Below, in pieces: positions 52,254 through 60,516 of a DNA stretch of 64,000 nt. This DNA is from CAUZIZ01 sp965218775 (GTDB taxonomy: Bacteria > Acidobacteriota > UBA6911 > RPQK01 > JAJDTT01), in NCBI GenBank assembly GCA_965218775.1, contig CBDCLS010000005.1, positions 496,001-560,000 on the forward strand. Direction: 5' to 3'. The position numbers and the translations under genes were made by a program. Position 1 is the first letter of the stretch, and the number at the start of each line of letters is the position of its first letter. The notes beneath the pieces were generated by a model. The model saw only the letters and a program-made list of their open reading frames with translations, did not search any database and was not told where the DNA came from.

Positions 52254-53717
52254 ATGTGGAAACGAACCCTCGCCCTGGTCTTGGTCGTCGCCATATCCCC
52301 GGCGCTTTGGGCCCAGACCAAAGTCAAACCGGGATTCAATTTGATGTCGTTGGAACAAGATGTAGAGATCGGCCGCCAGTCCGCTGCCGAAATCGAACGC
52401 CAGCTGCCGATGCTACGGGACGCCACCGTCAATCGCTTCGTCAGCAAGGTGGGAAAGCGACTCGCGGCTGTAATCCAGGGGCCCGATTTTCCCTACCAGT
52501 TCAAGGTTGCCAACCAAGCCGCGATCAATGCTTTCGCCCTTCCCGGCGGCTTCATGTATATCAATCGAGGGCTGATCGAGGCTGCCGAAAACGAAGCCGA
52601 ACTAGCCGGAGTAATGGCCCATGAGATGGCCCATGTTGCTCTGCGCCACGGCACCAATCGAGTCTCCAAGGCCTACCTCGCCCAGGCAGGACTGGGAGCC
52701 GTGGGTGCAGTGCTGGGCGGCGGTAGCGGGATCGGAATGCAGCAGATCATCTCGGCCGCGGGCGGCTTCGGATTGAACGCCCTCTTCCTCAAGTTCAGCC
52801 GTAAAGCCGAGACCCAGTCCGATGTTGTTGGGACCCAGATGCTGCACCGGGCCGGCTACGACCCGATCTCCATGGCCGACTTCTTCGAAACACTTCGCCG
52901 GGAATCGGGCAAGGATCCAGGAAAGATGGAGCAGTTCTTCAGCAGTCATCCGGCTCCCAAGAATCGGGCAGCTCGAGTCCGGGAAGAGATCGAAGAACTG
53001 GGACGGCGCCGACGAAAGGCTCCAGTCAGCGGATTCGATGAGGTCCAAAACATTCTGCGGAGTCTACCCAAGGCACCCTCACCGAAGAAGCAAGCTGCCA
53101 GCGGATCTTCCACTCCTCCTCCGCGAGATGAGGGCGGGCAACGGCCTGCACAGGTGAGGATTGATCGTCCCTCCAACCGGCTGCGATTGTTCGAGCAGCG
53201 CAACGGGTTCTTTCGGATTCGTTACCCAGAAAACTGGCGACCTCTTGAACCCCGTCAGGGGGAAAGTGCCACCCTGATTCCGGAAGGGGGAATGCTGCAG
53301 GGGAGCCGCGGCGGGCAAAGTGTCGTCTACGGGCTGATCGTGAATCACTTCGATCCTTCCCAGCAGGGCGCAGAGGGATCGGCCCGAGGACCGTTTCGAG
53401 GACGCGACGATCTGGAGCGAGCCAGCAACAATCTGATTCAGATGCTGCTGGACGGTAACCAATACTTGAGTCAGGTTCGACGGTCCACTCAGGAGGAGCT
53501 GATAGACGGCGACCGAGCTCTCTCGGTAGCGCTGCGGGGCCGCTCCCCGGTTACCGGAGAGAACGAGCGCGTGACCGTCTTCACCCGAGCTCTCCCCAAT
53601 AAGCATCTGGTCTACATGCTCTTCATCGCACCCGATCGGCGCTATTCGGAGCTCAAGAACGTTATCTTGCGCATGCTCTCCAGTTTCAGCGTCAACGATG
53701 CGGCACTACCGGGCTGA
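52254..53717 (+). CDS. M48-family zinc metalloprotease with C-terminal extension
   Basis: A 487-residue exported protease. A signal peptide (TLALVLVVAISPALWA) is at residues 5-20. The gluzincin HEMAH is at about 123-127, with the third zinc ligand in KAETQSDVVG near 186. The region ALPGGFMYINRGLI and an adjacent glycine-rich stretch are typical of the BepA/LoiP-like outer-membrane quality-control proteases. A disordered linker (PKKQAASGSSTPPPRDEGG) leads to a C-terminal domain of about 180 residues that I do not recognise. Location: periplasm or outer-membrane lipoprotein-like (no lipobox seen). Confidence 0.9.
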   Translation: MWKRTLALVLVVAISPALWAQTKVKPGFNLMSLEQDVEIGRQSAAEIERQLPMLRDATVNRFVSKVGKRLAAVIQGPDFPYQFKVANQAAINAFALPGGFMYINRGLIEAAENEAELAGVMAHEMAHVALRHGTNRVSKAYLAQAGLGAVGAVLGGGSGIGMQQIISAAGGFGLNALFLKFSRKAETQSDVVGTQMLHRAGYDPISMADFFETLRRESGKDPGKMEQFFSSHPAPKNRAARVREEIEELGRRRRKAPVSGFDEVQNILRSLPKAPSPKKQAASGSSTPPPRDEGGQRPAQVRIDRPSNRLRLFEQRNGFFRIRYPENWRPLEPRQGESATLIPEGGMLQGSRGGQSVVYGLIVNHFDPSQQGAEGSARGPFRGRDDLERASNNLIQMLLDGNQYLSQVRRSTQEELIDGDRALSVALRGRSPVTGENERVTVFTRALPNKHLVYMLFIAPDRRYSELKNVILRMLSSFSVNDAALPG

Positions 53718-53904
53718 GTCTCCTTTTTTCCCGGAAGCGTCGACCAAGCTGGAGTCGACCGAACGCTGTAGATGGGACAAGGATCCCTCCTCCGCAAAAG
53801 GTTGCGCGCTCGCACCCGATTACGATATTAGTGTTGGGGCTGTCCCGGCGGAGAGTCGGAGATAAGCGGTGCGGGATAGCGGGACCTTCTGGGAGTAGGA
53901 CTCT

Positions 53905-54519
53905 ATGAAACGACGCGAAATCTTCAGACGCTCTGTCCTTGGTACCCTCGGTGCTGCCTTGACCTCAGTGGCTTCCGGAAAGCCTGCATCCTCAAACCCG
54001 GAAACCAGGGAGTTCCCCTCCGGGCACGATGCCTCCAAAGAGTTGGCCCGAAGCGATTGGAAACCTACCTTCCTCGATGAACACCAGAACCGGACCCTGG
54101 CCGAGCTGGGGGATCTCATCATCCCTGACACCGATACACCCGGTGCCAGTGCGGCTGGGGTCAACCGATTCATCGACCACCTCCTGGCGGCGGAATCGCG
54201 GGAGGTGCAAAGTAGGTTCCTTGACAGCCTCGCGTATCTCGACGGGGGCTGCATGGAGCGCTATGGATCCGCCTTCGTCCATATCCCGAAGGAAAGCCAG
54301 GTAGAGTTCTTGAACCTGATTGCCTACCCTCATCGCTTGGTGAACTGGGGCGATAACCGCTCCGAGTTTCCGGGCCACACCCATTTCAACAACCTCAAAG
54401 ACTGGATCAGTCGCGCCTACTACAACTCCGAGGTCGGCATGAAGGAATTGGGTTCTGAGGGGACATCCTTTCACGGGAACTTTTCCGGCTGCGAACATCC
54501 CGAGGGAACACACGGGTGA
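53905..54519 (+). CDS. Gluconate 2-dehydrogenase subunit 3-like protein
   Basis: A 204-residue protein with a twin-arginine-like signal (MKRREIFRRSVLGTLGAAL). The mature part carries FLDEHQNRTLAELGDLIIPDTDTPGASAAGVNRFIDHLLA, the hallmark of the gluconate dehydrogenase small subunit family. It should partner the GMC oxidoreductase encoded next and help its export, as neither protein is cytoplasmic. The GMC start overlaps its stop by four bases (GTGA), so translation is coupled. The 190 bases upstream hold no gene. Confidence 0.92.
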   Translation: MKRREIFRRSVLGTLGAALTSVASGKPASSNPETREFPSGHDASKELARSDWKPTFLDEHQNRTLAELGDLIIPDTDTPGASAAGVNRFIDHLLAAESREVQSRFLDSLAYLDGGCMERYGSAFVHIPKESQVEFLNLIAYPHRLVNWGDNRSEFPGHTHFNNLKDWISRAYYNSEVGMKELGSEGTSFHGNFSGCEHPEGTHG

Positions 54520-56195
54520 GATCTCAGACCAAGACCATTTACGATGCCGTCGTCGTGGGTTCCGGAGCTACCGGCGGATGGGCAGCCAAGAAGCTCTCGG
54601 AGGCGGGCCTCAAGGTAGCGATCCTGGAAGCCGGACGCAAAGTGTCTCCCAGTGAGTTCACCGAGCACATGCCAGCCTACCAGCTCTCGTACCGAAACTT
54701 TTCTCCGGAGTTGGTTCGGACCCGACCCATCCAGAAAGCCTGTTATGCCTGCACCGAATACAACTACGACTGGTTCGTCAACGATTTGGAGAATCCCTAC
54801 ACCACGCCCGAAGACAAGCCTTTCACTTGGCAGCGGCTTCGGGTCGTAGGCGGCCGCAGCATGGTGTGGGGAAGGCAGAGCTATCGCCTCAGCGACCTGG
54901 ATTTCAAGGCGGCGAGTCATGATGGCTACGGCGATGACTGGCCTCTATCCTATGCCGACGTCGCACCCTACTACGACGAGGTCGAGAAGTACGTTGGCAT
55001 CAGCGGCAGAAACGAGGGTAACCCGGCACTACCGGATGGCCAGTTTCTTCCTCCCATGGCGATGACCTGTGGAGAAAAACTGCTTCGAAAGCGAGTCGGC
55101 GAGAAGTTGGGACGCACCGTGACGATCGGAAGAACGGCGATCCTGACCCAGGCTCACAACGGACGTGCTCCCTGCCACTACTGCGGTCCCTGCGAGCGGG
55201 GATGCATCACCGCCTCCTACTTCAATAGTCCGGCAACGACGCTCAAGGATGCGCTCGCTAGTGGCAACTGCGACCTCATTGCCAATGCGATTGTCAGCCA
55301 GGTCGAAATGGACGCGGGTGCCAACCAGGCTCGTGGGGTTACCTACGTCGACCGCAATAGCCGGAAGACCTATGAAGTCAGGGGTCGTAGCGTGATCCTC
55401 TGCGCCCAGGCCCTGGAATCCACTCGAATTCTCTTCAATTCTTCCACCGGCGAGTACCCGAACGGGTTGGCCAACTCCAGCGGCGTGCTGGGCAGATACC
55501 TGATGGATCACGCCGTAGGCGCCGGAGCCTCCGGCGAGATGACTGATTTCGACTACAAAGCATCGGCCAGCGACCCACGAAGGCCCAATGGCATCTACAT
55601 CATCAGATTTCGAAATCTGAAGGGTGGCAGCCGACATCCGCGCTTCGTTCGAGGCTACGGGTTCCAGGGTGGAAGTGCTCCTAAATTCAACTTTGGAGCT
55701 GAAGGCTTCGGTCGGTCCTACAAAGAAGCCGTGAAATCGGGACTCTACGGTATTCGACTCGGAGGCTTTGGCGAATCTCTGGCCCGCTGGGACAACTACT
55801 GCGAAATCGATCCTGTAAAAAAGGACGCCTGGGGCATTCCTTCACTGCGAGTCCACATGACCCATGGCCCCAACGAGCACGCGATGATGGAAGATGCCGC
55901 AGCCGCCGCTGCCGAAATGCTGGAGGCCACAGGGGTACGCAACATCGTCATGAATTCGCAGCTGGCAATACCTGGCATGGCCATTCACGAAGTCGGGACC
56001 GCCCGCATGGGCAAGGATCCAAAGAAATCCGTGCTAGATTCCTACAACCAGACCCACGACATCGAGAATCTTTTCGTGATGGACGGAGCGGGTTTCGTCA
56101 GCTCTGGCTGTCAGAATCCGACCTTGACAATGATGGCCCTGACGGCAAGGTCCTGCGATCATCTGATCGAGCGCTTTCGACGGAATGAGGTGTAA
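54516..56195 (+). CDS. GMC-family FAD oxidoreductase
   Basis: A 559-residue flavoprotein, the dehydrogenase partner of the preceding subunit-3-like protein. The FAD-binding start is DAVVVGSGATGGWAAKKLSEAGLKVAILEAG (GxGxxG), with GGRSMVWGRQSYRL the GMC signature 1 region near residue 118. CHYCGPCERGC resembles a cysteine cluster typical of this branch. The C-terminal active-site part is PGMAIHEVGTARMG and DGAGFVSSGCQNPTLTMMAL with the catalytic His/Asn pair. Substrate unknown (sugars or alcohols). GTG start 54516. The TAA stop forms the left edge of the MITE copy at 56193. Confidence 0.94.
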   Translation: MRSQTKTIYDAVVVGSGATGGWAAKKLSEAGLKVAILEAGRKVSPSEFTEHMPAYQLSYRNFSPELVRTRPIQKACYACTEYNYDWFVNDLENPYTTPEDKPFTWQRLRVVGGRSMVWGRQSYRLSDLDFKAASHDGYGDDWPLSYADVAPYYDEVEKYVGISGRNEGNPALPDGQFLPPMAMTCGEKLLRKRVGEKLGRTVTIGRTAILTQAHNGRAPCHYCGPCERGCITASYFNSPATTLKDALASGNCDLIANAIVSQVEMDAGANQARGVTYVDRNSRKTYEVRGRSVILCAQALESTRILFNSSTGEYPNGLANSSGVLGRYLMDHAVGAGASGEMTDFDYKASASDPRRPNGIYIIRFRNLKGGSRHPRFVRGYGFQGGSAPKFNFGAEGFGRSYKEAVKSGLYGIRLGGFGESLARWDNYCEIDPVKKDAWGIPSLRVHMTHGPNEHAMMEDAAAAAAEMLEATGVRNIVMNSQLAIPGMAIHEVGTARMGKDPKKSVLDSYNQTHDIENLFVMDGAGFVSSGCQNPTLTMMALTARSCDHLIERFRRNEV

Positions 56196-56374
56196 GCCCG
56201 CATTTCTCATCGCCTGTCGTAGCGAGGCGTCGCAAGGGCCGTCCTGGCAAGGCTTGCGACCGAGGCCTCCGCAGTCGTACTTGTACAGTACGTCGAGCAG
56301 GCCGACCGAGCGAAACACAGCCAGGGCGGATGATTGCGGCGACGTAGTAGACCGGCGATGAGAAATGCGGGTAA
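56193..56374. mobile_element. MITE-like TA-flanked element, copy 2
   Basis: Terminal inverted repeats TAAGCCCGCATTTCTCATCG and the complement of GGCGATGAGAAATGCGGGTAA bound a 182-base element almost identical in size to copy 1 (20054-20235), in inverse orientation and about 85 percent identical. Both edges are TAA. The left edge supplies the stop codon of the GMC gene. No conserved ORF, so a non-autonomous element. Confidence 0.82.
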
Positions 56375-56387
56375 GGGAACCGGATTC

Positions 56388-56430
56388 CGGGTCCCAAGGC
56401 ACCAAGTAACCAACAAATTCCACGTCCCAA
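56388..56430 (+). repeat. Weak copy of the GGTTCCAAGCACCAA-type repeat
   Basis: GGGTCCCAAGGCACCAAGTA and CAAATTCCACGTCCCAAG, next to the MITE, resemble the repeat at 25536-25590 and 29676-29716. It is the most divergent of the four. Confidence 0.45.
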
Positions 56431-56448
56431 GCCACTGGAGAAGGGAAA

Positions 56449-56847
56449 GTGTCCGTTTCACAATCTGATTCGATAGACTTCGAAAAGCTGGGGGGCATCG
56501 TTCCGGTGATTGCTCAAGACGATGAGACCGGTGATGTGCTCATGATGGCCTACATGAATCGTGAGGCCTTCGACGAGACCCAGCGCACGGGCCGAGTCTG
56601 CTACTTCTCCCGGAGCCGGAACCGGCTCTGGAGAAAGGGCGAGGAGAGTGGCCACGTCCAGGAGCTGCGAGGTATGTACCTGGACTGTGATGCCGACACC
56701 CTATTGGTCCGGGTCAAGCAAATTGGGGGAGCAGCCTGCCACAAGGGCTATCGTAGCTGCTTCTTCCGGCGGATCGAAGAAGATGAGTTCCGAGTGATTG
56801 CCAAACCGGTCTTCGACCCCAAGACGGTCTACAATAAGAAGGCATGA
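56449..56847 (+). CDS. hisI: Phosphoribosyl-AMP cyclohydrolase
   Basis: HisI opens the purine ring of phosphoribosyl-AMP, step 3 of histidine synthesis. The 132-residue protein has VLMMAYMNREAFDETQRTGRVCYFSRSRN and LWRKGEESGH early on, then LDCDADTLLVRVKQIGGAACHKGYRSCFFRR with the zinc-binding cysteines. It is not fused to HisE. It starts at GTG 56449 and lies nine bases before hisG; the rest of the his genes are not in the window. Confidence 0.96.
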   Translation: MSVSQSDSIDFEKLGGIVPVIAQDDETGDVLMMAYMNREAFDETQRTGRVCYFSRSRNRLWRKGEESGHVQELRGMYLDCDADTLLVRVKQIGGAACHKGYRSCFFRRIEEDEFRVIAKPVFDPKTVYNKKA

Positions 56848-56856
56848 GAAGATCGA

Positions 56857-57732
56857 ATGAGTAGAATTCTGCGTTTGGGTATCCCGGCGGGCAGCCTGCA
56901 AGAAGCAACCGCTCAACTGTTTCGCCAGGCAGGTTACCAGATCACGTTTCGGTCGCGCTCCTACTATCCGGAGATCGACGATCCAGAGATTGAGTGCATC
57001 CTGATTCGGGCCCAGGAGATGGCCCGCTACGTCCAGGACGGCGTCATGGATGCGGGACTGACCGGACACGACTGGATCGTCGAGAATCGGGCCAAGGTGG
57101 TGGAGGTGGCGGAGTTGGTCTTCTCAAAGGTAAGCCGTCGCCCCGCCAGTTGGGTCCTGGCAGTACCCAACGACTCTTCCATTCAAACCGCCAGGGACCT
57201 GGAGGGAAAGCACATCGCCACCGAGGCCGTCAATCTCACCACGGACTATCTGAAAGATCACGGAGTGGCGGCGCACGTCGAGTTCTCATGGGGCGCCACC
57301 GAGGTCAAGCCTCCCAAACTGGCGGATGCGATCGTTGAGATTACAGAGACCGGAAGCTCCTTGAGGGCCAATAATCTGAGAATCGTCGATACCATTCTCG
57401 AAAGCACCCCCCGGTTCATCGCCAACGAAGCCACCTGGGCCGATCCCTGGAAACGCAAGAAAATCGAGGACATCGTCCTGATGCTTCAGGGCGCAATGGC
57501 CGCCGAAGGCAAAGTTGGCTTGATGATGAATGTCCCAGAGGACCAACTGGAAAAGGTTATCAAGATCCTACCAGCACTCCAGCAGCCCACCATCTCGTCA
57601 CTCTCAGCTGACGGCTGGGCGGCGGTAAACACGGTCATCGAGGAAACGGTGGTCCGGGATATCATTCCGCAGCTCAAGCAAGCCGGTGCCCGCGGCATCG
57701 TCGAATACCAGCTCAGCAAGATCATCGAGTGA
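56857..57732 (+). CDS. hisG: ATP phosphoribosyltransferase, long form
   Basis: HisG joins ATP and PRPP in the first step of histidine synthesis. The 291-residue length and a C-terminal ACT-like regulatory domain (MMNVPEDQLEKVIKILPALQQPTISSL) mark the long, HisZ-independent, histidine-inhibited type. LRLGIPAGSLQEATAQLF opens the catalytic part, GVMDAGLTGHDWIVEN and VEITETGSSLRANNLRIVDTI (the PRPP-binding region) follow. Together with hisI it forms a small operon. ATG 56857 follows hisI by nine bases. Confidence 0.96.
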   Translation: MSRILRLGIPAGSLQEATAQLFRQAGYQITFRSRSYYPEIDDPEIECILIRAQEMARYVQDGVMDAGLTGHDWIVENRAKVVEVAELVFSKVSRRPASWVLAVPNDSSIQTARDLEGKHIATEAVNLTTDYLKDHGVAAHVEFSWGATEVKPPKLADAIVEITETGSSLRANNLRIVDTILESTPRFIANEATWADPWKRKKIEDIVLMLQGAMAAEGKVGLMMNVPEDQLEKVIKILPALQQPTISSLSADGWAAVNTVIEETVVRDIIPQLKQAGARGIVEYQLSKIIE

Positions 57733-57783
57733 CCTGAAACCTTATGCGTTGGTCTGCTTCTAGATGAAAAGCGCGATAGCCCC

Positions 57784-58012
57784 ATGGTACTCTACACTGC
57801 TGGACCTGCGTATTTTATCTCCGAGGGAACCATGCTTCGCTCGATGTTCAAGTTCGATCACGCTACCTACGCTGAAGAGACGGCGATACGCAACGGAGAC
57901 AAGATTGAAGTCCCTCACATCACGCCGAGCCAGCGCTCCCAACTGGGAGATGAAGTTCAACAACATCACCCACGATCGAGCGATCGATCCCAAGGTCTTC
58001 AACGTCAAATGA
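57784..58012 (+). pseudogene. Possible 3' remnant of a secreted protein gene
   Basis: The frame from 57784 reads MLRSMFKFDHATYAEE and GDKIEVPHITPSQRSQLGDEV, then loses sense; a shift at about 57956 gives FNNITHDRAIDPKVFNVK and TGA 58010-58012. The style (beta-rich, ending DPKVFNVK) resembles the C-terminus of outer-membrane lipoprotein-sorting-like proteins, but this is a weak impression. No start of a complete gene is present. This stretch, 57733-58078, may simply be non-coding. Confidence 0.33.
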
Positions 58013-58078
58013 TAGGCGTCACCGCAGAAATCCTTCTGCCAGACGCAGAGATCCATGACCCAGGGAGGATGAGCAGCT

Positions 58079-59407
58079 ATGTCTAAGCCTTCGATCAGTC
58101 GACGTTCTTTTCTCTCCCGTTCGGCGGGGGCCGGAGCCGGTCTCGCGCTGACTGGATTCCCAGCAACGATTCGTGCCCGCGACGTCAACGACCGCATCAA
58201 CGTTGGTATTGTCGGCCCAGGGGGCCGCGGGACGGCCATCCTGAAGGAGTTCTTCCGCAGCAACAAGAACTTCAATGCGCAGCTGACGGCGGTTTGCGAC
58301 CTCTGGAACTACCGGCGGGACAAGGCGGTGGAGCTGGTCAAGGAAAACGAGGGAAAGGCCCCCAAGGTCTACCGGCATCACGAGGAGATCCTGAACGACC
58401 AGGATCTGGACGCTCTCATTATTGCCACCCCCGACCACGCCCACGCCCAGATCCTGAAACTTGCTGCGGAGGCGGGCAAGGATGCCTACTGCGAAAAACC
58501 GATGGGCAACGTCCTGGACGAGGTCAATGAGGCGCTGGACGCGGTCAAGAAGGCGGGCACCATCGTCCAGATAGGAACCCAGAGACGCGCCTTTCCCAAG
58601 TACCGCCAGGCCGCCAAGATGATTGCCGAAGGGATCATCGGCGACATCGCCAAGGTAGACCTCTACTGGAGCTGGTACAGCCCCTACCGCTGGGCCAAGA
58701 AGGACAAGGATCTGAACTGGATCAAGGAAAGCGATCTGGATTGGAACACCTGGCTCATGGGCAAGAAACATCGTCCTTTCGATCCTCGTATGTTCCGCTG
58801 CTTTCGCCTTTTCAAGGACTTTTCCAGCGGTATCATCGACCAGTGGATGACTCACGGTATCGATCTGGCGCACATGTTGACCGGAACCTCGTTACCACTC
58901 AATGCGGTCGCGCACGGCGGTATCTATGAGTGGAAGGACTGGAGGGAGAATCCCGACACCATCGAGGTCTCGCTCGAGTACCAGAAGGGAGACCGGAAGT
59001 TCCTGACCGTTTACTCCACTAATCTGATCAACGGCTACGGAAAAGCAACCCAGGTGCACGGCACCCGGGGCAGTTTCGAGGCTGCGGGCTCAACCAACAA
59101 GGAAGACTGGTCAGCTGGCAGGGCCGAGCCCAGTGCCAATCCTGAAGCTGACTGGCAGTTCTCCGGCAAAGGCGTTGGCCGAGAGGACAAGGCAGCCGAT
59201 ACGGTTCCAATCCCGGATGCTCCCGGAGAGAAAAGCCACGTGGCCAACTGGCTGAACTCAGTTCGCAGCCGAGACTCCAAGAGTCTGTATTGTCCGGTCG
59301 AAGCGGGCTACGGCCACTCTATCGCCTGCATCATGGCCACCGACGCCTATTGGGGCGGCAAGCGGATGGCCTTCGACCCGGCAAAGCGAACCATTCAGGC
59401 AGGCTGA
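58079..59407 (+). CDS. Tat-exported Gfo/Idh/MocA-family oxidoreductase
   Basis: A 442-residue NAD(P)-dependent sugar-type oxidoreductase with a twin-arginine signal (SRRSFLSRSAGAGAGLALTG). The Rossmann domain starts at INVGIVGPGGRG; CDLWNYRRDKAV and DAYCEKPMGNV (the EKP lysine of the family) follow. The C-terminal substrate domain carries IIDQWMTHGIDLAHM (catalytic His) near 260. Exported members of this family are usual in Acidobacteriota and Planctomycetota; the substrate is unknown. ATG 58079 lies 15 bases downstream of GGGAGGATG. It is followed by a low-complexity hairpin. Confidence 0.92.
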   Translation: MSKPSISRRSFLSRSAGAGAGLALTGFPATIRARDVNDRINVGIVGPGGRGTAILKEFFRSNKNFNAQLTAVCDLWNYRRDKAVELVKENEGKAPKVYRHHEEILNDQDLDALIIATPDHAHAQILKLAAEAGKDAYCEKPMGNVLDEVNEALDAVKKAGTIVQIGTQRRAFPKYRQAAKMIAEGIIGDIAKVDLYWSWYSPYRWAKKDKDLNWIKESDLDWNTWLMGKKHRPFDPRMFRCFRLFKDFSSGIIDQWMTHGIDLAHMLTGTSLPLNAVAHGGIYEWKDWRENPDTIEVSLEYQKGDRKFLTVYSTNLINGYGKATQVHGTRGSFEAAGSTNKEDWSAGRAEPSANPEADWQFSGKGVGREDKAADTVPIPDAPGEKSHVANWLNSVRSRDSKSLYCPVEAGYGHSIACIMATDAYWGGKRMAFDPAKRTIQAG

Positions 59408-59438
59408 ACGGGCTGGGTAGAACTTAGCAGAAACGTGA

Positions 59439-59487
59439 CGTGGCTTCGGTGTCCAGGCCGAAGAATACTCTTGTGCCGAGCCTTTGC
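59439..59487 (+). repeat. Half-copy of the interrupted palindrome
   Basis: ACGTGGCTTCGGTGTCCAGG, GCCGAAG, and TCTTGTGCCGAGCCTTTG correspond to the left arm of the 39411-39492 palindrome. The right arm is missing; a low-complexity hairpin (59480-59597) takes over at the inner GAGCC, suggesting the two repeat types recombined. Confidence 0.7.
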
Positions 59488-59597
59488 CCGTGCCCATGCC
59501 CTTGCCCGCTAGTGTTCCCACGATCGTCTCGTCTCTTTTCTGGCCTGAATCTGACGGAAAAATGAAGTCGGGCAAGGGCACGGGCACGGGCAAAGAC
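59480..59597. repeat. Low-complexity hairpin, empty version of the 1341-1938 arms
   Basis: Left arm GCCTTTGCCCGTGCCCATGC (59480-59510) and right arm GTCGGGCAAGGGCACGGGCA (59569-59597) are reverse complements over about 28 bases with two mismatches, enclosing a 58-base loop without ORF. Unit style (CCTTTGCC, CCCTTGCCC) matches the arms around the four-helix-bundle gene at 1401-1796. It lies between convergent oxidoreductase and nitrilase genes and could also act as a terminator. Confidence 0.75.
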
Positions 59598-59651
59598 AAG
59601 GGGCTAAACGGGTACAAAGGCGAGGGGTTTCCATCATCTCCGATGGGGGCA

Positions 59652-60476
59652 CTAAGCCCGATAGAAGGAATCCTTCCGGTGGTCGAGGGCAGGCAGATGC
59701 CGCCGTATCTCCCGCTGCCGCTCCGGATCGATCCGCGCCAGAATCATGGCCTCCCCATCGGGGGCCACCGCCAGCGGTGTTCCCCAGGGATCGATGATTG
59801 TCGACCGACCGTATGCTGTGAACTGGGGTGTGGGTTGGCCAAACTGGTTGGGCGCGATTACGAATACCTGGTTCTCGATCGCGCGACTCCGCAATAGAAC
59901 CTGCCAATGATCCTTCCCCGTAGCCAGCGTGAAGGCCGAGGGAACCATAATCAGTTCGGCTCCAGCCTCGACCAACCTCCGGTACAGTTCAGGGAAACGC
60001 AGATCGTAACAGATGGACAAGCCGAAACAACCCAGCTCGGTCGGTGCAGCAACAACCTCGTCTCCCGGACTTAGCCAGCTGGACTCCTGGTAACTGACCT
60101 GTCCTGGCAGGTCGATGTCGAAAAGGTGCATCTTCCGGTATCTGGCCTGCAGCTGCCCGGAGGGGTCGATCAACAGACAGGTATTGAACACCTTCCCCTT
60201 CCCCACATCCCGCTCGCAGATACTTCCAGCCGCCAGAACAATACCCAGACGGCGGGCCAGTCCGGTCATGGCCTCACTGGTAGGCCCCGGAATCTCTTCG
60301 GCCTCTCGCAGCATGATTTCGGTTCGGCCCAGGCAATTGAAGAGCTCGGGGAGTGCAACCACCCGGGCTCCCAACTGGGCGGCTTTCTCCACCTGCCGTG
60401 TCGCGGCTTTCAGGTTGGCATCCTTGGACTCCCCAGAGCACATCTGAACAGCCGCAGCCCAATACGACTCTGACAT
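59652..60476 (-). CDS. Carbon-nitrogen hydrolase (Nit/deaminated-glutathione-amidase-like)
   Basis: A 274-residue nitrilase-superfamily enzyme with the full Glu-Lys-Cys triad: VVALPELFNCLG (Glu), ARYRKMHLFDIDLPG (Lys) and LSICYDLRFPELYR (Cys) near residue 153. The MHLFDIDLPG and FTLATGKDHWQVLLRSRAIE blocks are those of the Nit1/Nit2-type branch, whose members hydrolyse deaminated glutathione or omega-amides. The N-terminus MSESYWAAAVQMCSG is normal and there is no signal, so it is cytoplasmic. The gene is downstream of the M14 carboxypeptidase on the same strand, 40 bases away. Confidence 0.93.
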   Translation of the reverse strand: MSESYWAAAVQMCSGESKDANLKAATRQVEKAAQLGARVVALPELFNCLGRTEIMLREAEEIPGPTSEAMTGLARRLGIVLAAGSICERDVGKGKVFNTCLLIDPSGQLQARYRKMHLFDIDLPGQVSYQESSWLSPGDEVVAAPTELGCFGLSICYDLRFPELYRRLVEAGAELIMVPSAFTLATGKDHWQVLLRSRAIENQVFVIAPNQFGQPTPQFTAYGRSTIIDPWGTPLAVAPDGEAMILARIDPERQREIRRHLPALDHRKDSFYRA

Positions 60477-60516
60477 TACCTCTGCCTCCGGTCGACCCGG
60501 TAGCGTGTGTCTACTC

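Noticed and set aside
57760..58275. 171-residue minus-strand frame beside the oxidoreductase
   Set aside because: Half lies antisense to the Tat signal and Rossmann start of the oxidoreductase; no features of a real protein.
58019..58873. 284-residue minus-strand frame over the Gfo/Idh gene
   Set aside because: Antisense to a conserved oxidoreductase; Val/Asp/Leu-rich reverse-frame composition.
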